A DNA stretch of 38,223 bases from Acidimicrobiia bacterium (lineage in GTDB: Bacteria; Acidobacteriota; Terriglobia; Versatilivoradales; Versatilivoraceae). The notes beneath the pieces are model-generated. The model saw nothing but the letters and a program-made list of their open reading frames with translations, had not been told where the DNA came from and did not search any database. The DNA lies in NCBI GenBank assembly GCA_016871215.1, contig VFZK01000006.1, forward strand, positions 1 to 38,223, in the 5' to 3' direction. Every line of letters begins with the position of its first letter. Position 1 is the first letter of the stretch. Position numbers and translations under genes: made by a program. Shown here piece after piece: positions 9,260-17,511 of the stretch.

Positions 9260-9743
9260 ACTTCCCACCTTGAACTGTGTATCTTCTGAATAAGTCGGGG
9301 TATCTTCTGGGTTAATTGAGACGGGCAGGAGATTTGGTAATGTTGTTAGTTTAGTGAATCATTCTGGCAACGAACACCTGGCAAGAATGTTGACGAGCCT
9401 GACTGCTCCGCTCTTTGCCTTTGCCGTGGACAGCCTGATCAAGGGCCGGCGTCGACAGTCGAGCCTCCGCTATCACCGACCGTTCCTGGAGTACCTGCAA
9501 GGAAAATCGAAGCCGGTTGCCCGGGATGTCATCCTGGCCCACCTGAAATTCGGTTATGATTATCCGGAAACCAACCAGTAACAGAGCATGCTTGCGTCAA
9601 GAGCCAGTCAATCAATGCCGCGACATTGCGCTCTGCGGCTGCAGAGGCTCCGTCATTCCTGCTGAAGCGAATCTGCAGACCGCTTGGCCTGCAGGAGTGG
9701 GTCAAGCCAAGAACAGCTCGGCGCAATGACGAAACAGAGCCGG
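9260..9743. other. Gene-poor junction between convergent gene sets
   Basis: 484 bases lie between the plus-strand TPR operon and minus-strand cassette 1. An open frame at 9354-9581 (+) encodes up to 75 residues with a short hydrophobic stretch and a basic middle, but it lacks a ribosome binding site and I recognise no family, so I do not call it a gene. A 10-bp direct repeat (GTATCTTCTG) occurs at 9279-9288 and 9300-9309. A 6-bp GC-rich hairpin at 9631-9646 has no T-run. No convincing terminator was found for either flanking operon. Confidence 0.5.
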
Positions 9744-11090
9744 TCAGATTAGTTCGGCAATCGGAGTACCTGTCTTGTCGTCGATGGAATTCGCAATCTT
9801 GATTGGCCGGCCAATTGGAGTCATATAAGTCTTTTCCCAATCGACACCCAACGCCTTGTAGAGAGTCGCGAAAACGTCTCCCATCGTAGTCGTCCGCGCG
9901 GCCGGGTAGGCGCCGCGCTCATCGCTGGCTCCGACAACCACACCACCTTTGATGCCCCCGCCGCCAACGACCAGAGACCAACAGTTCGGCCAATGATCGC
10001 GCCCGAGGGCCGGATTGATGTGCGGAGTCCTCCCGAACTCTCCCATCGCAATCACAATCGTGCTTTCCAGCAAGCCGCGCTGCGTGAGATCTTCGAGAAG
10101 AGCCGACAGCGCTTGATCGAAAGGAGGAACCAGCTTGTCGCGATTGTATGAGTCGTTTTTGCTGTGACATGAGTCCCAGGCGTTGTAATCGTACCCGGCC
10201 GCAGTCACGAACCGGCAGCCTTGTTCCACAAGTCGGCGGGCCATCAGAACGCTCTGTCCAAAGGAATGCTTGCCATAAGCCTCGCGGAGTTTGTCAGGCT
10301 CCTCGGAGATGTCGAAGGCCTTGCGCACGGCCGGAGACTGGATCAAGTTGAACGCCTGTTCGGTAAAGGTGTCCAGGTTCGAGAACTCCGCGATCTCCTG
10401 CTTCTGCCGGTAAGCCGCATCGACGAACTTCAGCAACGAGCGCCGCTCTTGAATTCTTTCGATGCCGAAAGACTTGGGCAAGCTTAGGTCAGGCACTGCG
10501 AAATCCTGTTTGCTGGGGTCCGGAATCGCCATGGGGTTGTGCTGAGGTCCCAGGAAGGCCGCGTTGAAGTAATTCTGGTACATCTTGGTCCCAGAGTCCC
10601 ACTGGGGCTGGATGATGTAGGGCGGCAATGCATTGCGAGGTCCCAGCTCCTTGGAAACGATTGACCCAAGGCTGGGAAACTGCATGGCTGCATTCGGCCG
10701 GTGCCCGGTGATCGCGTAGTGAGTGGCTTCGGGGTGGTCGATCTCTTCTGTGTGCATTGATCGAACAATGGATAGCTTGTCCATGTGCTTTGCCATCCGA
10801 GGGAGAAGCTCAGAGATCTGAATTCCCGCAACGTTAGTCGAGATCGGCTTGAAAGAGCTGTTGCCCTTCGGATCCCACGTGTCGAGGTGGCTCGGCCCGC
10901 CTTCCAACCACAAAAGGATGCACGCCTGTGCTTTGGCGCGAGAGGCCGGTGTGCCTTTGCCTGTCAGTGCGACGAGGCTCTGCAACCGCAGGTATTGGCT
11001 GACGTGGATGCCGAGCAGACTGAGGCTTCCCGCCTTGACGAAATAACGCCGGCTCATCTGAGAGCAGTCCAGACACCCGGTTTTGCTCAT
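9744..11090 (-). CDS. DUF1501 family Tat-exported protein (cassette 1)
   Basis: 448 residues. The ATG at 11090 is chosen over an upstream in-frame start (11114) because GGGAGG stands five bases before it. The N-terminus has a twin-arginine-type signal (SRRYFVKAG followed by a hydrophobic core), preceded by a Cys pair (CLDC). The body shows DUF1501 hallmarks: ILLWLEGGPSHLDTWDPK, MHTEEIDHPEATHYAITGH, GEFGRTPHINPALGRDHWP and VVGGGGIKGGVVVGASDERG, ending in DKTGTPIAELI. DUF1501 belongs to the alkaline-phosphatase/sulfatase-like superfamily, but the substrate is unknown. It is the last gene of the minus-strand cassette after the PPC, DUF1549/1553 and mini-ORF genes. It is a close paralogue of the gene at 20131-21474. 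Confidence 0.9.
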   Translation of the reverse strand: MSKTGCLDCSQMSRRYFVKAGSLSLLGIHVSQYLRLQSLVALTGKGTPASRAKAQACILLWLEGGPSHLDTWDPKGNSSFKPISTNVAGIQISELLPRMAKHMDKLSIVRSMHTEEIDHPEATHYAITGHRPNAAMQFPSLGSIVSKELGPRNALPPYIIQPQWDSGTKMYQNYFNAAFLGPQHNPMAIPDPSKQDFAVPDLSLPKSFGIERIQERRSLLKFVDAAYRQKQEIAEFSNLDTFTEQAFNLIQSPAVRKAFDISEEPDKLREAYGKHSFGQSVLMARRLVEQGCRFVTAAGYDYNAWDSCHSKNDSYNRDKLVPPFDQALSALLEDLTQRGLLESTIVIAMGEFGRTPHINPALGRDHWPNCWSLVVGGGGIKGGVVVGASDERGAYPAARTTTMGDVFATLYKALGVDWEKTYMTPIGRPIKIANSIDDKTGTPIAELI

Positions 11091-11114
11091 GTTGCCTCCC
11101 TTCGCTTCCCCCAT

Positions 11115-11237
11115 TTACATCGATAACACCAGGGGGGACTGACTCGACGTGATCTCGCTGGCTGTGATGCTTCCGCTGGCTGCTGTTGCCGCGAGACCAA
11201 TCCTGAGAAATCCGCGCCGGCTCAACTTCAACTTCAT
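11115..11237 (-). CDS. 40-residue twin-arginine mini-ORF between DUF1549/1553 and DUF1501
   Basis: A complete small frame starts at ATG 11237 behind an excellent ribosome binding site (GGAGG, five bases upstream) and stops with TAA 24 bases before the DUF1501 start. It begins MKLKLSRRGFLRIGLAATAA, a textbook Tat signal peptide with the S-R-R-x-F-L motif and an Ala-rich core, followed by only about 18 Ser/Thr-rich residues. It sits in the operon with sensible spacing (60 bases after the upstream stop). Cassette 2 has no counterpart: there the two genes are 14 bases apart. It could be a real leader-like microprotein or the surviving 5' end of a Tat-exported gene whose body was deleted. Translation is well supported by the sequence; the function is unknown. 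Confidence 0.6.
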   Translation of the reverse strand: MKLKLSRRGFLRIGLAATAASGSITASEITSSQSPLVLSM

Positions 11238-11297
11238 CTTCTCCTCCAGAAGCCACATAACAATCGGCAGGAGAACTGCCCAACTGATCCAGGCGAT

Positions 11298-13931
11298 CTA
11301 GTGGTTGTACGCAAATTCGCGTGAGGTGACCAGGCTCCAGACCAGGTCCTCTAGGGCCTCGCGGCGGGATGCGCGCTGGCTGACCCTCTTCGTCAAAAAG
11401 CCCAATTCCTCCGCCGTCGGCAGGCGAGACAACGCCGCCACATACAAGTCTTCGATGATCTCGCGATTCGTAAGTCCGGCCTTGGCGAGCCTGTCGACGC
11501 GGCCGCCTTCTTTCGATATCTTCTCTGTATAGGTCGGCCCGGCCAGCAAGTGCAGCGCTTGAGCGATGTTGGCTTCTCCTTTTCTTTCTGGCACCATCAA
11601 GCGATTGGGCCGGCCGTAGATATCCAGGAACTGGGAAGGGAAAGTATCGAAAAAGACGATGTCGACGGCGCGGGAAGCGGCTGGCATGCGCGCACCCGAG
11701 TCGTCTTCGAACGTTTCTGGAATCTCGGTCACGTGCGACAGAGCATCCAGCAGCACTTCGGCTTCAAGGGCACGGGGAAGCGCATGGGAGTAGTTGATGC
11801 GGTCGTCGCGGTTGCTCTCGTTGGGCACCCCCGAGAGTTGGTAGGTTTTCGACTGAACAATCAGCCGCATCAGACGGCGCAGATCGTGACCGTGTTCGCG
11901 AAAATCCTTGGCCAGCAGATGTAGCAGCTGCGGATGCGTGGGTGGATTCGTCAGCCGGAAATCGTCGACCGGATTGACAATGCCGCGGCCGAAGAAATAT
12001 CCCCAGATCCGATTTACCGCGGCCTGGGCAAAGTAGGGGTTCTGCGGCGAAGTCATCCATTCGGCAAGCCGCTGCCTCAGATCAACCCGGGCGGTTTCAG
12101 CAAGAACCTTCCCATCCAGAAAACTGGGCGGCACTTCTTGCTTTGTCCGGGGATGCAGCACTTTGGCGCCGCCGCCGTTTTCTCCGTGGCCGGCTGGGTC
12201 GTCGAAAATGACAGCGGGCCCGGCTCCGCCTAAATCGCCAATGTGCGTGAGGCGGCCGAAGAAAGCCGTCAATCCCCAAAATTGATTCTGGCTCCACGTT
12301 TCATAAGGGTGATTGTGGCACTGTGCGCAGTCCAGGCGCCGACCCAGAAAGACGCGAACCTCTTCGGCCATCATGTCCTGCGGCCGCCGTAGATCCGACC
12401 CTCCATACCAATGGCGTGTCGGACCGTTGTAGCCTTGCCCGCCAACACGCTCTCGAGCCACCTGGTCGTATGGCTTGTTGGAAGCGATGTTGTTCCGCAT
12501 CCACTCCCAGTACATCTTAGTGAACGCTGGTGAACCCTGCTCGAACGAGACTCGAAAGAGGTCGGCGAAGCGAAAGGTCCAGAAGTCGATAAACTCAGGC
12601 GAACCCAGCAGCGCTTCGATCAACTTGTCTCGCTTTTGCGGATCTCGACTGTCGATGAACTCCTTGGCTCTTTTGGGTGGCGGGAGAGTGCCGGCCAGAT
12701 CCAGGCAGACACGTCGCAGAAACTCCGCATCGCCAGAATCCTCCGAAGGAATGATGTTGAACTTCTTCAGCTTTGCGAAAACCTGTTCGTCGATAAAGTT
12801 GCGCGCTCGCCAAACCGGGTAGTTCGAAACCGGCTTTTCAATGACACCGAATCCAGTGCTGATCGCATGGCCTGCGGCACGAATCATCACAGAGGTTTCG
12901 CCTGTTTTCACCGCGCTAACCAGGCCGTCTTCATTGACATCGACCACTTCTGGATTGTTCGAGGTGTAGAGAACAGCCTCCGTGACGTCCTCCCGCCGCC
13001 CGTTCGACAGTTGCGCAGTCACCAGCAGCTGCTGCTTCCCAGAACGGTCCAGCACGACTTCTTGCGGCATCACGTCCAGACCCACAACACGGACGGCTCC
13101 CTGGGTATCCTCCTTGCCATATGGGGCGCCGTTCTTCACCCAGTCGAGAATTGTGGTGTAGTCGGCAGAGTCCTTGTTGAATCGCTGCCCGCCCCCGTGC
13201 GCCAGTTCCATCGTCGGCTTCGCCAGCAGCACACTCTTGTCCGGCTCCTTTAGATTGATTCGAGGGATCTTCTCCCCAGGGTCGGCGCTCAACACTTGAT
13301 AGGTACCGCCCTCGACGATCCACTTGTAGTCGTCTCTCGGGTAGAGCGCGTTGGCCGAAAGCTTCAACCCCCCTTTGCCTTTGACGCTCCCATGGCAGTC
13401 GCTGTTATTGCAACCGCGCTTCGTGAAGATGCCCCCTAAGTCGCGGGCAAAACTAAAGGGACGTTGCTCCTCCGACCCGCTCACTCGAATCGACGTGCTC
13501 GCGGACCGACCGCCCACCGACGCGGTCAAGGTCACTTGGCCGTCGGCCACAGCGACCACCTTCGCGTTCCCTGAGATTCGAGCCGCTCCTTCTCGCGAAA
13601 GCGAGAGCCTGGCGATGGATGTGACGTCGCGCTCAACTCCGTCCGAGTAGCTTCCCATGACGACAAAGCGCTGCGACGCCTTGGCACCCCAGAGCGTGGC
13701 ATTCTCCGGAAGCAACCGCAGACCTTCGAGCTTTGGCGAAACTGCAGAACCCGATCCGGCGCGCAGCTTCGCCGCGGCTTCTTGCCTGCTGACCGGCGCC
13801 GGGGCTTGAACCTGCGAGGTTGACGGTGTGGAAGCCTTGCCGGGAGCTGCGTAGCAAACGGCTCGAAAACCGAGCAGCACCATGACTGCGAGCGACAATC
13901 CAAAGGCTGTCGTTCTAGCTCGATATGGCAT
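11298..13931 (-). CDS. DUF1549/DUF1553 protein with Ig-like and cytochrome-like domains (cassette 1)
   Basis: 877 residues. The order is a signal peptide (LSLAVMVLLGFRAVCYA), a BIG2-like Ig domain at about 65-150, and a PSCyt1-like region with C174-x4-C179-H180 in 'RGCNNSDCHGSVKGKGG'. A second Ig-like domain follows at about 283-365, then DUF1549 (PSCyt2) from about 375 with 'FWTFRFADLFRVS' and a C535-x2-C538-H539 motif in 'RRLDCAQCHNHP', then DUF1553 from about 640 with 'RIWGYFFGRGIVNPVDDFRL'. The architecture matches Planctomycete-type cytochrome-related proteins, common in Planctomycetota and Acidobacteriota; biochemical function is not established. The first motif has four rather than two residues between the cysteines, so c-type haem attachment there is doubtful. 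It lies 118 bases after the PPC-protein stop and is highly similar to the protein encoded at 21489-24125. Confidence 0.9.
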   Translation of the reverse strand: MPYRARTTAFGLSLAVMVLLGFRAVCYAAPGKASTPSTSQVQAPAPVSRQEAAAKLRAGSGSAVSPKLEGLRLLPENATLWGAKASQRFVVMGSYSDGVERDVTSIARLSLSREGAARISGNAKVVAVADGQVTLTASVGGRSASTSIRVSGSEEQRPFSFARDLGGIFTKRGCNNSDCHGSVKGKGGLKLSANALYPRDDYKWIVEGGTYQVLSADPGEKIPRINLKEPDKSVLLAKPTMELAHGGGQRFNKDSADYTTILDWVKNGAPYGKEDTQGAVRVVGLDVMPQEVVLDRSGKQQLLVTAQLSNGRREDVTEAVLYTSNNPEVVDVNEDGLVSAVKTGETSVMIRAAGHAISTGFGVIEKPVSNYPVWRARNFIDEQVFAKLKKFNIIPSEDSGDAEFLRRVCLDLAGTLPPPKRAKEFIDSRDPQKRDKLIEALLGSPEFIDFWTFRFADLFRVSFEQGSPAFTKMYWEWMRNNIASNKPYDQVARERVGGQGYNGPTRHWYGGSDLRRPQDMMAEEVRVFLGRRLDCAQCHNHPYETWSQNQFWGLTAFFGRLTHIGDLGGAGPAVIFDDPAGHGENGGGAKVLHPRTKQEVPPSFLDGKVLAETARVDLRQRLAEWMTSPQNPYFAQAAVNRIWGYFFGRGIVNPVDDFRLTNPPTHPQLLHLLAKDFREHGHDLRRLMRLIVQSKTYQLSGVPNESNRDDRINYSHALPRALEAEVLLDALSHVTEIPETFEDDSGARMPAASRAVDIVFFDTFPSQFLDIYGRPNRLMVPERKGEANIAQALHLLAGPTYTEKISKEGGRVDRLAKAGLTNREIIEDLYVAALSRLPTAEELGFLTKRVSQRASRREALEDLVWSLVTSREFAYNH

Positions 13932-14049
13932 ATCTGGATTCCGTCAGAGTTCCGTAGGTCCTTGAGTCGAGGCGGAGTGCTTGCTGAGCGCACGGTCCTG
14001 GCGGAGGCTTCACAATCGTACAGGGTCCTGCGATCGGCCGAGCTGAGCA

Positions 14050-15999
14050 CTAATGAGTTTCCTTCTCCTCTTTCCCTCCGGCTCTTCTTTCTTGAACAAC
14101 CATGAGAAGCACTTCTCTGGACCTCAATGGAGGTCCCACGATTCCGTCAACCACCGGCCGCGCCACCACCGTGATGGTGCGCGGTATCGCGGTCAACGGA
14201 GCATCTGCACCCGCAGCCAACAGAATCGTCGCGGTTTCCGCTTTGGCCAGAAATCGTTCCCTTGGACCCTCGTCGGGATTCGTCCCTCGATCCGGTTTGA
14301 CTTCGGTGCCGGGCACGGCGGTCACTCCTTCTGGAAGCCCCTCCAAGGTAATAGCAACGTCTCCCGCGTAGCCTTCTTCCTGGCCAGTCGTGACGTTTAG
14401 CTTCCGGGAACTGCCCCTGCTCACATTCAGACGGTCGACATTCGTTTCAATCTCTCCGATGTGCGGGATCTGCCGGCGGACTAACACGCGATATTGGCAG
14501 CCTGGATCGCCAACGCGGGAAGTGATGTCGCGGATTTGCAGTGTGTATTCTCCACCGAGCTCGAAGGTGAAGACCGTCTTTGGCTGAATGGTTTTCGCGT
14601 AGAACGTGAAGTTGCGCGCGATTCTCCTGAACACGTTGCCAAGAAACTCCCGGCCCGTCTCGTCCAAAACGGCCAGCTTGGGGTTAAACAAGGGCGGCGC
14701 GGTCGCTGGAGTCTCGATTTCGAACGCGACCGCATCACCCTTTTCAACCTGGAACTTGAACGAATCCGTATCTCCCGGATGGGCGATACTGCCCTCGATG
14801 ATCGCCGGGAGCTGGATCTTTTTGACACCTTGCGGTGAATCGTTCGGTTCCTCGTCTCGTAAAAGAACGGGTGCCAAGGCTTCCTCATCTTTGGAAACCG
14901 CAGATTCGGAGTTTGAGAGGTGGTCTGAGATTTCCTTGATCTTGAGAGGTGCGTCGGGCTTCCGATCCACCTGCCCGTGCCCCGATCGAAGCGACCGTCC
15001 CCACAGCTGTTTCAGCCGATCCGGTTCCAGTCTCCGAGTGAAATCCCGTTCCTGCCACGGGTCGTTTCCACCTTGCGACTGCGATTCTCGGAGGCGATCG
15101 AACAGACTTGGCCTGCCGGTCAGCGCGATTCTGAGTTGATACGAGAATTCGGGGCCGCCTTTGCTGGAGAGCGAAGTCGCCCGCAGTAGGTAGCGGCCTT
15201 GTTTTGGGATCTTGTGGCGGAGTACCGAGTGGGTCGGAACTGCGCCGGCAACCGACTCATCGCTGTAAGCCAGCCGGTTAAGTTGATGCTCGCTAAACCA
15301 GCTGCCCGTTGGCTCGAAAAGCGCAAGCGCCGTCGAAAAGCCTGCTGAGACTGAAGACGGTGCCGTCACCGGCTTTGTGATCATCTCCGCGACGAGTTCC
15401 TGATCTTTGCCAGCCTCGATTTCGTAGAAGTCTACTTCGCCAGACTTGCTCACTTTGCCATGCACAACCGCAGGGATCGTGATCCGCTGCGCCTGGCTCG
15501 GCGAATCGTGCGGGCCGTGGATCTCATCGACGGAGGGCTCCTGCGGCGCAAGAACAAGAAACGGCAGAGCGTTCGAAACACCACCCGGTGTGAGCAAACG
15601 AATCAGACTAATACCTGGAGGTGTGGCCGCTGCGACCTTCAAGGTCAGGACGGCCCGGTTCGCCTTTGTCTTCTTGCTGCCTCCGTCCATCAAACCCTTC
15701 TTGAATTCCACAAGCTCTGTGTCCTCAACGGCACGAACCTCGCCGGTGACGCCCTCCCGATTCGACCAGACCGTGTAGGCTCCCTCCAGGGATTTCCCAA
15801 GAACTTCGGCCTCTATTACACTTGCGGCACTTCCACCTAATGGGAAAAGGGACAGCACCTCTGGCTCTCGGCTCGCAACGGCTTCAACATCTCTCGGATG
15901 AGCCAGAAGAACGGCCCACACGAGCAGACCCAAGCTGGCAAGTTCCCAGGTGGCTCGAGGTAGAGCGCGACCATAAAGCCGGGAGCAAACAGCTTTCAA
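14050..15999 (-). CDS. Exported PPC-domain protein, first gene of cassette 1
   Basis: 649 residues from a TTG start at 15999 supported by GGAGG five bases upstream. A hydrophobic segment (LASLGLLVWAVLLA) is a probable signal peptide. An IPT/TIG-like beta domain follows (EPEVLSLFPLGG to about residue 150), then two bacterial pre-peptidase C-terminal (PPC)-like beta domains: about 160-295 (AVVHGKVSKSGEVDFYEIEAGKD) and about 385-510 (DEEPNDSPQG, EGSIAHPGDTDSFKFQV). The C-terminal portion is another all-beta region. No protease or hydrolase motif is visible, so the role is probably binding or structural on the outer surface or in the periplasm. It leads the operon and is preceded by a good promoter. 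It is a paralogue of the gene at 24135-25976 and sits at the same place in its cassette. Confidence 0.85.
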   Translation of the reverse strand: MKAVCSRLYGRALPRATWELASLGLLVWAVLLAHPRDVEAVASREPEVLSLFPLGGSAASVIEAEVLGKSLEGAYTVWSNREGVTGEVRAVEDTELVEFKKGLMDGGSKKTKANRAVLTLKVAAATPPGISLIRLLTPGGVSNALPFLVLAPQEPSVDEIHGPHDSPSQAQRITIPAVVHGKVSKSGEVDFYEIEAGKDQELVAEMITKPVTAPSSVSAGFSTALALFEPTGSWFSEHQLNRLAYSDESVAGAVPTHSVLRHKIPKQGRYLLRATSLSSKGGPEFSYQLRIALTGRPSLFDRLRESQSQGGNDPWQERDFTRRLEPDRLKQLWGRSLRSGHGQVDRKPDAPLKIKEISDHLSNSESAVSKDEEALAPVLLRDEEPNDSPQGVKKIQLPAIIEGSIAHPGDTDSFKFQVEKGDAVAFEIETPATAPPLFNPKLAVLDETGREFLGNVFRRIARNFTFYAKTIQPKTVFTFELGGEYTLQIRDITSRVGDPGCQYRVLVRRQIPHIGEIETNVDRLNVSRGSSRKLNVTTGQEEGYAGDVAITLEGLPEGVTAVPGTEVKPDRGTNPDEGPRERFLAKAETATILLAAGADAPLTAIPRTITVVARPVVDGIVGPPLRSREVLLMVVQERRAGGKEEKETH

Positions 16000-16077
16000 T
16001 TCAACCTCCGATTCGGGACGTGAACAAAGCTTGAGATCACGGGGGATCCGACAGACTGGCTACCGTCGGCAGTCTGC

Positions 16078-16107
16078 ACTATAAAGGGTTCCAAAACTGG
16101 GCGTCAA
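16078..16107 (-). promoter_or_regulatory. Sigma70-type promoter for cassette 1
   Basis: On the minus strand, TTGACG (16107-16102) is separated by 18 bases from TATAGT (16083-16078). Each box matches consensus at five of six positions. Transcription would start near 16071, giving a leader of about 72 bases before the TTG start at 15999. A 7-bp inverted repeat (16052-16058 with 16070-16076) would fold right at the 5' end of that RNA. Confidence 0.6.
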
Positions 16108-16139
16108 GCCTCCCGAGGCCGATCAAAGCCGCTTGACGC
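16101..16139. repeat. 9-bp inverted repeat overlapping the -35 box
   Basis: GCGTCAAGC at 16101-16109 and its exact complement GCTTGACGC at 16131-16139 flank a 21-base spacer. One arm contains the -35 hexamer of the cassette 1 promoter, so it is a plausible operator or a site of local folding. The regulator is not identified. Confidence 0.5.
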
Positions 16140-16467
16140 GGGGCTGCCCAGCCGGATCTCGTACGAGATGTGAGTGTTATCAGTGTTGTAAGCCATCCGA
16201 AAGACGACCACAGGCGGAGGAATCGGACTCTTGCAGTCGTCGTTTGCCAGATAGGCGCCTATCTGGCGCCAGACTCGAAATCAAACCGAAACGGCAAAGC
16301 CGCCGTGCCGAGCGACTGCGAGTCTCACGTCGAGCGGTAGCCGTCCGGCAATTACCCCGGGTGCTCTCGCTTCCTCTCACTGCCGGTCAGCGTCTGTCAC
16401 CGCTTTCCATGCGCCAAGGATGACTTGACCGGAGCGACGGCACAGGAACCCCTGCGCTGCCAACACT
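16140..16467. other. Non-coding spacer between trio and cassette 1
   Basis: Open frames on either strand here show no family signature or ribosome binding site. Apart from the palindrome at 16246-16267, there are short GC-rich inverted repeats but no clear terminator for the oxidoreductase gene. Confidence 0.4.
16246..16267. repeat. 22-bp perfect palindrome in the spacer
   Basis: Bases 16246-16267 read the same on both strands, centred on GGCGCC. The site lies in the spacer between the oxidoreductase stop and the cassette 1 promoter, 139-160 bases upstream of the -35 box. It could be a dimeric regulator site or a small cruciform. There is no T-run beside it, so a simple terminator is unlikely. 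Confidence 0.5.
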
Positions 16468-17511
16468 CTACTTCAGTGTTACGCAAAGCCCTTTTTGACC
16501 GCTTTCGTAGATGGCGTCGATCGCTCTCATGTTGAGCTGTCCGTCTTCGCTCGGAAAAGCGATCGGCTTGTGTTGCAGGATGCAGTCGGAAAAATACTCG
16601 AACTCGAGCTGCCACTGGTGTGCTGCCGGAACGGCGATCTCTTCTGTGTTCAAACCGAGCAGATCGGTCACGTAAATGGTAGTGGCCACGACCTGGTTGG
16701 AGCGATAGGTGGCCAGTTGCACAAAGCCCCAAGGAACACGAATACGTCCCGTTTCGCCGTGTACCTCATAGCCTTGCTGGTAGGCGCCGTCTTGCAACCG
16801 GTAGCTGGTGTCAAACAACGCTCGCGCTCCCGAGGGAAACTCCAGCATCGCGGTGACCCTGTCGTCGACTCCGGACTTGGAGTGGAAGTCCACTTTGGCA
16901 CAGATCGACACGGGTTCGGATTCCAAAAGAAACCGGGCAACATCGATGCAGTAGCAGCCCTTGTCCATAAGGACTCCTCCAGACAACTCGCGGCTTAGCC
17001 GAATGTCGGCCTTTCGTGAGGGCAGCCCGGAAGAATGGACAGCCGTGATCCCGATGATTCGGCCGATCCTGCCCTCCGCAACCAGTCTTTTGACCAAAAG
17101 GTTCTGCGGGTGAAATCGATAGGCGAACGCCTCCATCAGGAGAACGCCGTATTCACGGCAGGTCTGAGCCATCGCCCGAGCTTCCTCGGCGCTTCGGGCG
17201 AGCGGCTTTTCGCAAAGCACATGCTTGCTTTTCCTGGCGGCCTTGAGAGTCCACTCGTAATGAAGGGAGTTGGGAAGGGGAATGTAAACTGCATCGACGT
17301 CTGGGTCGTTCAAAAGATCTTCGTAGAGGCCGTAAGCCTTCTCAATTCCGAATCGGCCGGCAAAGTCGGTTGCCTTCGAAATCTCGCGGCTCGAAACGGC
17401 TCTTGGAATTCCGTTTCTCGATTGCCGAATGCCCGGTAATGCCACCGCTGCTGCCACGCCAGCACAACCCAGTATCCCCCATCGAACCTTGCGCAGGTCG
17501 GACGTGTTCAC
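16468..17511 (-). CDS. Gfo/Idh/MocA-family NAD(P)-dependent oxidoreductase
   Basis: 347 residues. The GTG at 17511 is chosen because it overlaps the aminotransferase stop as GTGA and is followed at once by the Rossmann start (VRWGILGCAGVA). The longer upstream frame only reads through the neighbour. The N-terminal NAD(P)-binding domain includes the signature 'CEKPLA' with the catalytic Lys at about 102, then 'MEAFAYRFHPQ'. The C-terminal alpha/beta domain has 'GGVLMDKGCYCIDVARFL', whose Asp and Cys-Tyr-Cys pattern is typical of the D-xylose dehydrogenase/dihydrodiol-dehydrogenase branch. It probably oxidises or reduces a sugar or cyclic polyol in the cytoplasm; the substrate is unknown. The coupling suggests it works with the aminotransferase. 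Length is normal for the family. Confidence 0.9.
   Translation of the reverse strand: MNTSDLRKVRWGILGCAGVAAAVALPGIRQSRNGIPRAVSSREISKATDFAGRFGIEKAYGLYEDLLNDPDVDAVYIPLPNSLHYEWTLKAARKSKHVLCEKPLARSAEEARAMAQTCREYGVLLMEAFAYRFHPQNLLVKRLVAEGRIGRIIGITAVHSSGLPSRKADIRLSRELSGGVLMDKGCYCIDVARFLLESEPVSICAKVDFHSKSGVDDRVTAMLEFPSGARALFDTSYRLQDGAYQQGYEVHGETGRIRVPWGFVQLATYRSNQVVATTIYVTDLLGLNTEEIAVPAAHQWQLEFEYFSDCILQHKPIAFPSEDGQLNMRAIDAIYESGQKGLCVTLK

Noticed and set aside
9354-9581. Small plus-strand frame in the convergent junction
   Set aside because: TTG start without ribosome binding site, no known motif, and overlapping open frames on the other strand; described only as part of the spacer.
16133-16423. 96-residue plus-strand frame in the trio/cassette spacer
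   Set aside because: Arg/Cys-rich, no ribosome binding site, crosses the palindrome; not protein-like.
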